From NCBI RefSeq assembly GCF_014898815.1, contig NW_026515428.1, positions 992,001 to 1,056,000 on the forward strand: a stretch of 64,000 nucleotides of DNA. Reading direction: 5' to 3'. Shown in pieces: positions 51,213 through 61,022 of the stretch. The position numbers and the translations under genes were made by a program. Source of the stretch: Panonychus citri (Eukaryota; Arthropoda; Arachnida; Trombidiformes; Tetranychidae). The notes below the pieces were generated by a model that saw only the letters and a list, made by a program, of their open reading frames with translations, did no database searches and was not told the DNA's origin. Positions within the stretch are counted from its first letter, which is position 1, and every line of letters begins with the position of its first letter.

Positions 51213-51281
51213 AACTTCCTGAAATGTCAGATAAAAGTTCAGTTATTGTCATGATGATAACTGAACTTATTTCAGGGAGTT
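51213..51281. repeat. Inverted repeat / hairpin B
   Basis: The inner arms AAGTTCAGTTAT (51235-51246) and ATAACTGAACTT (51257-51268) pair perfectly around a 10-nt loop. The outer arms AACTTCCTGAAAT (51213-51225) and ATTTCAGGGAGTT (51269-51281) pair over 13 positions with one T-G pair. The only interruption is a 9-nt bulge on the 5' side (51226-51234). The 69-nt size fits a small structured RNA, though the bulge is large for a microRNA precursor. Confidence 0.55.
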
Positions 51282-54200
51282 GACTCCTTGTTAATCAAGT
51301 CTTGTTGTAATTTTAATCATTAGATTTTTAAATTAATCATAAAAAAAACAATTTGAATAATATTATTTTTCAAAATCATTTCCTTATCAATTACACCTTC
51401 AATATTGTTACATGTTAATCTTAATCCATTTCAGATAAATGATGATCCAGGATATGTTATGATTATAAAGATTTACTTTTTTTTCTGTATTCACAATTAC
51501 CAATATCAAGGTTATCATCATGTTCATCATGATGATAATATATAAAAAGGGATGAGAACTGATAATCGATGATGAAATTTTTTTCTTCAATTCTCTCTCT
51601 CTCTCTCTCTCTCGATCAACGATTACCTTTTATGAGTTTAGACTCTAATATTATACCGATGTTGATGATCATCATGAAAGGTGAGATGATGTGAATATAA
51701 TGAGAGAGAAAGAGAGAGATATCACTTGGTTATCATCTTCCTCATCTTTTCCATTCGATAGAATGACAATGATATCATGTCTCTCTAATTTTCTTGCATC
51801 ATTAGCTTTCTATTTATCATCTTACCTGGATAGAGATGATGATGATGATGGTGATGTCTTTTATTCATAATTGAAAGGTATACCCTTTTTTTTCATCTTC
51901 ATCATCTTCATCATCACCTCATTATATTCCAGGTTAAATTAGGAATTGATGAAAACCCTTTTAACCGTTAATTCTGGTTCATGATAACGTGAATGACAAA
52001 CACCTCATCTAATGATACTAATAATGAATTCTGACAATACTTCCTGTTGATTATCACTATTATCATCATCATCTTCAAAGTATCATCTTGTATCATCTTG
52101 TATTTATCATTAACATGATATGATGACGATTAACAATCTTCCAGATTAAATTGATTAAAACTTTTTCTCGCACATTATTGATTGAATGGTGACTTTTCTT
52201 AGCAATTTAGATCTAAATTAAAAGACAATTAACCAAATATTGGAGTGAGAGAATCATGAAAATTGATTAGTTTAAAATTAACTTTGTTGAATATTATTCA
52301 CTTGGCAATTAAGTTAATTGTTCAAGAGATGCGGAGGATTAGTTACTGAGGAAATTTAAACGCAATTAAATTATCGTCCCAACGAAATCAAGGTTAATGT
52401 ATAAGAGATTTTTTTTGTTCTTCTTAAATTGATTAATCAATGAGATTAATTGTGATTTAATAAGCACCTCTAATTAACACGATTACGAAAATTTACCAAT
52501 CAAGTTAATTAATTACAATTAATTATCGTGAATCGTTGTGACATTGAAAGTAAACAAAATTTGATATAAAAAACAAACTTTGCCAAAGGAAAATCAAGTT
52601 AATCAAGGTTAATCAATGATTAAAAAGTTTCTAATCAAATTAACGTTGATTACAAAGCAATTAATAGTTGATCATGTTTGTAAGAATCAAAGTTTCTTAA
52701 TCCAATTGGTCAAATAATTAAGTTAATTGTTATGATATTACATAAGAAAAAGAGGAAATAAAAATTGTTTCATTTTCCTGTTGATCTGTTTTTTTTGTTA
52801 TAATAATAATTATGTAACCGATAATGATTAACAATCAATACTAATCAGTACAATTAAAAGGGAGTTGATTATATTGAATGGTTGAGAGTTAAATTATTGA
52901 TAATCAATGAAATTAAACAACTAATCAAATTACCCTGACATAATGAAGGCTTAACCGATAATCAAGGTTATCATCCGTTAATTTGATTTCTCTTTTCATC
53001 TTTGATAACAATTTAATCACAATTACGGTTAACTGATTATTATTCATTTATCCTTCCTCATCTTCCTGGCATTTGAATTCATCACCATTAACTATCATCA
53101 TCATCATCATCATCATCTTCATCATCATCACCAACATCATGTAAGGAAAGAAAAACTTATAACAACAATTACGAACTTAAAATTAATGATTAATACAAGA
53201 TTGAAGGTAAAATACAATCGCAATTAACGATAATCCTTTCAAGATCAACGTTGAACATTGGGTTGAATTTACAATTGAACATTTAATTGTTGTTGTTTTT
53301 TTCGTTGTTCGATTCTCAAAGGACAGCGAACGGCGAAAAGAAACTTTCCTTCACGAAAAAAGTTTCGAAAACTTTTATATTGGTTAATATTAATTTCGAA
53401 TTTTTTTTCTCTATTGATCTGCTTTTCTTTTCTCTCTCTCTCTCTTTAATGATTGACATTTAATTTGTTTCACTGTTCAACAACAATTAACTTTCCATCA
53501 GCTTCTGATTTGTTTGGAAAGATCAAAAAATGGTTAATTGTTGTTAATCGTGCTTTTCATCGTAATCACAATTAAAATCGATGAAAAAAAAACAAGAAGA
53601 TAATCAATTGGAAGAAAATTTAATTGTGAATAAATCACTTGCCTTTAATTTGTAATGTTCAACCAAACTTTTTGTTCATCTCTCAATGTTATTAGCAATT
53701 AACTTGTTAACAATTAAAATGATTAGTGTATTTATGATTAAGTTTAATCATCATCATCAAGCAGCACCAAAGAAAAAGTAAAAAAGTTTCCTGATTTTTT
53801 GTTTTCCTTTCAATGGAAACAATTAACAATACTAACAACAATTAAAATCTAAAATATATTAACTTCCTGATGATTTATCCTCTTCCTATGTTAATCACAA
53901 TTAACCTTTCACAATAACAACAACAATTAAACCATAAACAATCAAGCTCATCATAAATTGTTTTTCTACCCAAAATTATTAATACAATTTAAAGTTTGAT
54001 GATCATCATCATTAAATCAACCAACTCAATAATTTGAGGACATTTACTAATTAGATAATTTAATTGAAAGAGAGAAACTTTTTTTTTAAAACAATTAACT
54101 TAAATTGTTATCATTGAGAGATGAAAATTTTGTAATATTATCATCATTAAGATGATGATGGTTAATCATTTGATCATCACACTGAAGTTACCAAATTGTA

Positions 54201-56942
54201 ATTCAATGTCATGATAAAACAACAATAATAAAACACACACAATTGTAATCAACAATTCCTAATTTAGTTAACTAAATTGTTTGCTGTTAAATCCCACACA
54301 TTACACTTGATAATAATCAAAGTAATCATAGTGATAATAATAATAATAATAATAACTTTGAACTGACCTTGGTGTGGATTAGATTATTGAGAATCAAGAA
54401 AATGATCAAGAATCAGAAATTCAGATGAAATTTCACCAAAAACACACACACACTCACAGAATCAACCACACATCAACCTTGGGGTGTCTTCTTCATGTTG
54501 ATTAAAGTTAATCATCAACAATCAAACAATTTAAGTCCATTTCAACAATTGACCAATATGAGAAATGTAATCAACAACAATAAAGCTTTTTTCTTGTGGT
54601 TAATTGTTACAAAGCAATTAGATAAACTCATACATTGAAAGTAATCAAATCAATTTTCAGTTGATTGTTATAATTAGTTAATTATGTGTATGAATGAGAT
54701 GAAAAAACTTTGTGTCGTAAGTAATTATCACTCGATGATCAATTTGTTTGCTACAATTATGATTGAAAAATTTTCTCAACCTTTATCAATGATATTTGAT
54801 TGTCAACAATTAAGTTATGTGAGAGAGAGAGAGGGAAAAAAGTTCAGTACAATGTCAATGATTGGTGATAATGACACTCACCATGAATTTCAGGAAAAAA
54901 TAAAGTTCATGATAATTTGAAATCTCTCATCATCTGAATCATAATTGTTGGTAAATGTAAATGATAAATCCAATCATCATCATCATCATCATGGTTGAGG
55001 TGATGAGGGGGAGGACAGGAAATAATGATGATCACCAATGAATCCCTCAGATTATCATGTTGGGTGGAGTTGATTCAGTGAAACAAGGAAACCAGATCAG
55101 GAAGGGAAATAGAAAAGTTCATCGAGTTGTTTACATGATAAAAGGTTCAGAGGTGATGAGGATGAGAGAGAGAGAGAGAGACTATTAATCAAGAGAGATT
55201 ATTATTATAACTTGTTGGTCAGTTATTGTTTCCATCATCATGTTATCATGAGAGTACAAAAAGATAGAAACAAAAAATTATCTCTTCAAAATGAGTGAAA
55301 AAATTGGAACTTTTTTTTTCTCCATGAAAAACAAACCCCGATTGTTGTTGTATCAGGAAAACAAGAGATGAAAACAGGAAGAAGATGAAACTGAATTGTT
55401 ATCATTAACACTAGAATGTTTTGTTTCCTTATCATCATCATCATCTTCATCATTCTGGTTTCCATCATCATCATGTTTATCTTCAAGTGAATCTCAGGAA
55501 TCATCATCATCATCAATTCATTTCAACAACAATCAAAGAAACAAGAAAATGATTCATTTAAAGTTTAATTTTTGTATTTCCAAACCTTCAACTTAATCCA
55601 AATTGAGGATTACAATTAAAGCCCTTAAGTGATTGATATTTACAATTAATAAATTGTGAGACAATATCAAGCTTGAAAAAAAAGTAAAATTAATAGATTA
55701 GAAAGTTAATTAACCATTTTCAAGTTTAATGATGGTAAAAATATATTAATAGCTTCAAGTGATATTCAGTTAATTTCCTGAATCATTAACGTTTCTTGAT
55801 ATTATTATTATTATCATTTGATTGTTGAGCATTATTATCATGATAAATGTTGAACCAGAAAACTTTTCAATTACTGAATTCAGTGGATTCAGTTTCGGAT
55901 TCTTGATTGTTAATCATAATTGGCTTGATTATGTGAAAAAAAATCCCTCTATGATAATGATGATTTTCAATAGGAAAAAGTAAATTAACCAGAAACCAGT
56001 TTCAATATTGATTATGATCAACATCATCAATTTGATAATTTAAAGCATATCTCCTGATCATCATCATCACCACCATGATTAACCTTGTTAGATGACCTTT
56101 AAAATGGACTCAAGAGTAAAGGTTATCCTTTTAAGATAATCTAATCATCATTAAGTTTTCACTTTCTTTGATTTTAATTCATATTTTGTATGAATAATAA
56201 TAATCTCAATCAATTATCTTACAATTACCTGAGTCCAGATGATTGATTATCAATTAATCTTGATCTCTCTTCCACCCCTGATCAATTATGATGAAATCTA
56301 TTAAATTTGAAACAATTAACCAATTGTTAACTCTAATTTAAGATAAATCATCATCTTCATGAAAAGGTTGGCAAACTTTCAGTACTCATGGTAATTGATA
56401 TAATCAATTCACTAGATAAGTTCATCATCATCATCATCATTATCATTTCTACCTCCTACTCATCATCTTCTTCATCTTCATCCTCTTAATTGTGAAGATG
56501 ATGAAGAGGAAGTTTCAAGTTCAAGAAGATTAAAAATTAAAATGAAAAGTTCCAAAAACGTTTATTCAGATTTTCCGAAAAAAAGACCAAGGATAAAGTC
56601 ATCTCTCTCTCTTTCTTCATCATCATCATCATGATCTTCATCTTCATCTTCATCTTCATCTTCATCATCATTCTCATCTTACTTTCCTCTTTCTTTTCAT
56701 CTGTGAAAAAGTGAATTGCAAAAAAAACTTTTCTCATTGAGAGAAAATAATTTTCACGATTATGTTTGCACCTTAATTTGATTGCTGATTAAACAAATTT
56801 GATTAACTTAAGGTCATTAAGGTGTCTATCATCATCGCCATCATCATCATTGATCAAGTATACAATGAGATTGTAATAACAATTAACAAGAATTGATTTC
56901 TCTCCAATTTAACTTGTTCACCTTTCCAAATTTAATCATTAA

Positions 56943-56970
56943 GATGATGATGATGATGATGATGATGATG
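56943..56970 (+). repeat. (GAT)n microsatellite
   Basis: This is a run of about nine GAT triplets. A second, similar run lies at 57799-57825, just downstream of the 3' end of the CABIT-domain gene. Confidence 0.85.
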
Positions 56971-57866
56971 GTAATTAACTGATTCAATTGATCTTGTATT
57001 TGTATTGATCAAGTAAAAACAAAGCTAATTGATTAGTAATTAAGAAAAATCCTTTGACAATTACGATAAAACTTTGGGTGGAGTTTTCTGTAAATGAGTT
57101 TTAATTATTGTGTATCATCAAGACGATAATTAAATTGACTTTGTATTAATTGTAAATTGTTATATTAAAAATCATTGAACGTGAGTGGGAGTCAAGGTTG
57201 TAATCAATTTTTCATGATAATGATGATAATCATCATTAAAAAGTGAAAACAAAAGGTATTAATTGAAAAGAGTTGCAAATTAAGAGAGAGAGAGAGAGAG
57301 AGAGATAGTAATTAAAACGTTGGCACAATTGGCATATTACAATTAAGAAAAACAAAAGTAATTAAATTGGTATAAAATTGATTAGAAGTGTTGATTGTGA
57401 CAAATTTGATGATTAACATACAAAAATCTAATCATTTTATCAAAATTAAACAGCCAAAGCAAAAAAATAAAATAAAACAACACAAGACACAATTGACAAT
57501 TGTAATTACAATTTGTGTCTAATCATCAGCTAATTGTTGATTCGTTTAATTTGTTTTGCCTTTCTCCATGTTTAATTGATTAAGAGATTTTCAATTGTTA
57601 TTTAATTGTAAGCAGAGTTTATCACTGTTTGTTTTTTCAAACTGTATTGAAACGTTAATTAAACGTTAATAACGTGATTAACGATTGAAAATCATTCAAA
57701 ATTTTGGTTAATCCCAAATCGTTAATCCGTTTGAAGCGTCTTGTTGTAAAATTATATAAAAGGATTAATTATATAGTTGAGATGCCGATGATAATTATGA
57801 TGATGATGATGATGATGATGATGATTATGATAATTGTTACAAGATGAAATAAATTATGATTTCTTT

Positions 57867-60800
57867 TTACAGGTAAAGTGTTCCCACTCGACGATTAGAG
57901 GCCACATTATTAACTAATTGCGTTAACACCATGGCACTTGAATCAGCTCCATTTGGACTTGATGAAATCCTTGGATCTGGATTCATTGATTCAAGTGAAT
58001 TATTATTATCACGATTAGATGAAGATGAGATTAGGTCATTTTTTAAATCCCAGAAAAGATTACTAAATGATAATGGTCGAGATAATTTTCGAGTTTTCTT
58101 TGCCTTGGTAATATTATCACTTGGAGATTCAACTGACCGACCAGAGCCTGAGGATATTTTACCGCCAGAGGAATTGGATGAGGCCAAAGTGTTATTGGAA
58201 TGATGATCATAATAACCTTTACCCGATGAAGAGGGTGAATTGGCCAACGGGGTGATAAAGTGTAAATTGGTCAATGATTTATAGCGTATATTGAATAAAG
58301 GTGATGTTGTTAGCGATCGGCTTGACCGGAAGGTCCATTTGTTATTATTATCATCGTTAACATTACCGTTACTTTTGTTACAATGATAATTGTTGTTAAT
58401 TGAATTGTTCTGATGAATATAATCCTTATCAGATTCGTTGTTGTTATTGTTATAATAAGGAGCAGTGTTTTCATTACCAAGAGATAATCCTTTAGCATAT
58501 CTCATCAGTTTACTTGTTTTCCGATTACCATGATGACCATTTGATGGATTACCGTTAATCAGTAGCCCATTATGAAAATTTGATGTTGGCTGATTTGATT
58601 TAATAAATAGTTTAGGTTTAACTAATGGATGATGACCGTGAGTATGTTGTTGTTGTTGTTGTTGTTGAGGATGTTGATGATGGGAAGGTTGTAGATGATG
58701 ATGATGAACAGGATTAGTTGATTGTTGTGGATGCATTGGTAATCCATTGAGTGGAAGATACATTTTACCTGTACTATTGGATCTCATTGGGATTCTATGA
58801 CCATGAGATGATTGTTGTTGTTGATGATGATGATGAGAAGAAGATGATGTTTGCTGATGATAATCTCGAGTTCGTAAATTTCCACTATGATATCGTTTCT
58901 CTGGGCATTTTCGTTCAACGGGAACTTTTTCATAAATATGATCAGAAGGAGAGGAGATCATCTTTTTCTCATATAAGCCCATCTTCGGGATAATCTCATG
59001 GAAAATGGTTGGATAAGATAAACGTCTAAATCCTGAAGGATAATGATGATGGGAAGATGATTGAGGATGATGAGAGGTAAGACCATGATGTCCAGGATGA
59101 TGATGTGAAGGATGATGATGATTTCCTAAACTAGGAATCGTTTCAATTGGTGGAGGTTCAGGAGGTGAATCAGCTGATAAAGGTGAATCTTTTTCCTTGG
59201 TTGGTCGATGAGGTCGAAGCTTTTCCGGAAGTGGAGCAAATCCTCTTACATAATCGTAAATCTGATCAATCTCATCATAACAAGAACCATCGTCATCTTC
59301 ATCTCCCTCATCATTATCATCACCATTTACCTTTCCACCATTAACCTGACCAGTTAATCCATCGATAACACCATTACTATCAACAACATTATCAACCAGA
59401 GTGGGTTCATCAATCCCCATTGAATCAGAATCACCACAATTTTTTAAATTGTCACTATTACCTGATGATTTATCTTTAACACTTTTACTATTATTATTAT
59501 TATTATTGTTGTTGTTGTTGTTATTGTTGTTATTGGCAATTAGCTCAATTGAATCTGATTGAAATAAACGCTTCTTGTGATTATATTTAACTGATTCACT
59601 TGTTACCGTGATACCGCAAGTATTTGGTTGATTGTTGGCTGATTGTTCATTAACCTCAGGATTAACCTCTTTCCAATTGTTTTTAAATCCTTTACCCAGA
59701 GATGATCCTTCACAAACTAATATCCTATTGGGTAATAATGTACTAGGTGATCCAGAGGTTTTATCGTTGAAACGATTCATTAAAGTTTCATGATGCCGAT
59801 GAGTTGAAAGGTAGGAACCATTTTTGGGACCGATTATTTTAAGTGAAGCCGAAATGGGAATGGTTACCACGGGAGCCGATTCTTTGGTAACTGGAAGTGC
59901 CATCAGATAATCTTCAGAAAATATTGAGAAAAGTCTCATCTCCGGTGTGAAAGATTTAAATCCCGCCGGTGGTCGGCCGAAAACTAATCTAACCATTAAA
60001 GGTAATCTTTTCGTTAAAAGTGATGATATCCTGTGGACACCGGAAATTGATTCCTCTTTAGCTATTGGACTGAAACGACCTTTACCCTCAATGGGAAGGT
60101 AAACAATATCACCTTTACCTGTAAAACATTTGATATACTTTGAGGGTGTTGATGATGAAGAGGAAACTGTTGTTGTTGTTGTTGTGGGTTGACAATGGGT
60201 TGATGGGGATAATGATTTGACTTTAAATGGTAATGATCCGGTTGTTGATGAACAGGTTGATGACATTGGCGAGGATGAGGTTGATGATGAGGAATCAGAT
60301 GTTGACACTGAGGAACCAGAATTATTATTATTATTACTATTGTTGACTTGATTATCACATGGTGATGTTGATAAAGGGTCAATTGTTGTTGTTGTTGTTG
60401 CTGTTGATGTTGAGAATGACTTGTTATCTTTGTTAGTACAATTGTTACTATTTAGATGATTGTTATTTAGATTATCACTATTACTATTATTGGTATTGTT
60501 TGAATTAGATAATGTTAACACTTCACCGATGGACAATGAACGACTTTTATCACTGACGATATTTTCATTATCACTTTTGGGTAGATAAACTTTAACAGAT
60601 TCACGGATAAGAACTGAATTAGTTGATGATCTTTTAACTAATTCATTGACACTTTCAATACAACGGACTGAACGACCTTCCTCAGATAATATTTCAAAGA
60701 AACCTTCATAATTATCGGGTATCGCAAGTTTAGGGCCAAAGGGAACAGGTCGAGATGTTGACAGGCCATTATAACCTCGCGACTCTTTAAATTTAACACA

Positions 60801-61022
60801 TTGAGCGGCGACTTTAACAACTTGACCACCGTTCAACCAGAAAGCCGTTTGTCGAGATGATGGACATGATAAACTAGGAACACCGATACCTTCATAATGA
60901 CCTTTAACCACACGACCCACGGTGGGTAATTTGTATTTACGAGCAAACTCCTTAAGCTGGACACCCTCTTCTGACCATTCAATTGAAGAGACATAACCAT
61001 TGGCCTCTGTATTAGTTACCAT
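57867..61022 (-). CDS. GAREM: CABIT-domain adaptor, GAREM/Serrano-like
   Basis: This is a single open exon of 1051 residues. The ATG at 61022-61020 has an in-frame TAA 12 bases upstream, which fixes the start. The N-terminal half matches GAREM (FAM59) proteins as I remember them: an opening like IEWSEEGVQLKEFARKYKLP, then FGPKLAIPDNYEGFFEIL and a following ESVNEL. After a Ser/Thr/Asn-rich insert (about 172-293) comes the second half of the CABIT domain (about 294-405), with GKGRFSPIAKEE, RLPLMVRLVFG and PISASLKI. The rest is probably disordered: poly-Asn (about 496-512), YDEIDQIYDYVRGF (near 579), a Pro-rich PPEPPPIETIP and long His/Gln runs. GAREM proteins bind GRB2 downstream of receptor tyrosine kinases; the Tyr and Pro motifs fit such a role by inference. 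No C-terminal SAM domain is seen, so further exons cannot be excluded. Confidence 0.8.
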   Translation of the reverse strand: MVTNTEANGYVSSIEWSEEGVQLKEFARKYKLPTVGRVVKGHYEGIGVPSLSCPSSRQTAFWLNGGQVVKVAAQCVKFKESRGYNGLSTSRPVPFGPKLAIPDNYEGFFEILSEEGRSVRCIESVNELVKRSSTNSVLIRESVKVYLPKSDNENIVSDKSRSLSIGEVLTLSNSNNTNNSNSDNLNNNHLNSNNCTNKDNKSFSTSTATTTTTIDPLSTSPCDNQVNNSNNNNNSGSSVSTSDSSSSTSSSPMSSTCSSTTGSLPFKVKSLSPSTHCQPTTTTTTVSSSSSTPSKYIKCFTGKGDIVYLPIEGKGRFSPIAKEESISGVHRISSLLTKRLPLMVRLVFGRPPAGFKSFTPEMRLFSIFSEDYLMALPVTKESAPVVTIPISASLKIIGPKNGSYLSTHRHHETLMNRFNDKTSGSPSTLLPNRILVCEGSSLGKGFKNNWKEVNPEVNEQSANNQPNTCGITVTSESVKYNHKKRLFQSDSIELIANNNNNNNNNNNNNNNSKSVKDKSSGNSDNLKNCGDSDSMGIDEPTLVDNVVDSNGVIDGLTGQVNGGKVNGDDNDEGDEDDDGSCYDEIDQIYDYVRGFAPLPEKLRPHRPTKEKDSPLSADSPPEPPPIETIPSLGNHHHPSHHHPGHHGLTSHHPQSSSHHHYPSGFRRLSYPTIFHEIIPKMGLYEKKMISSPSDHIYEKVPVERKCPEKRYHSGNLRTRDYHQQTSSSSHHHHQQQQSSHGHRIPMRSNSTGKMYLPLNGLPMHPQQSTNPVHHHHLQPSHHQHPQQQQQQQHTHGHHPLVKPKLFIKSNQPTSNFHNGLLINGNPSNGHHGNRKTSKLMRYAKGLSLGNENTAPYYNNNNNESDKDYIHQNNSINNNYHCNKSNGNVNDDNNNKWTFRSSRSLTTSPLFNIRYKSLTNLHFITPLANSPSSSGKGYYDHHSNNTLASSNSSGGKISSGSGRSVESPSDNITKAKKTRKLSRPLSFSNLFWDLKNDLISSSSNRDNNNSLESMNPDPRISSSPNGADSSAMVLTQLVNNVASNRRVGTLYL

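Larger units (their letters stand above)
45411..57866. other. Gene-poor, microsatellite-rich spacer
   Basis: No gene is supported on either strand. The stretch holds a long (TC)n run (47873-47921), shorter (TC)n or (GA)n runs (47275-47297, 51130-51150, 51593-51613, 57285-57305), (GAT)n runs (56943-56970, 57799-57825) and a (TTC/ATC)n tract (56635-56668). A (TAA)n run lies at about 54331-54353. Two hairpins at 51047-51102 and 51213-51281 are listed separately. The short open frames here are Ser-, Met- or His-rich translations of these repeats. Confidence 0.5.

Noticed and set aside
55286..55596. Met-rich and Ser-rich frames on opposite strands
   Set aside because: Both are translations of the same ATC/GAT triplet repeats.
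57931..60382. Several open frames inside the CABIT-domain exon on both strands
   Set aside because: They are shadows of the 1051-codon frame, which alone shows family similarity.
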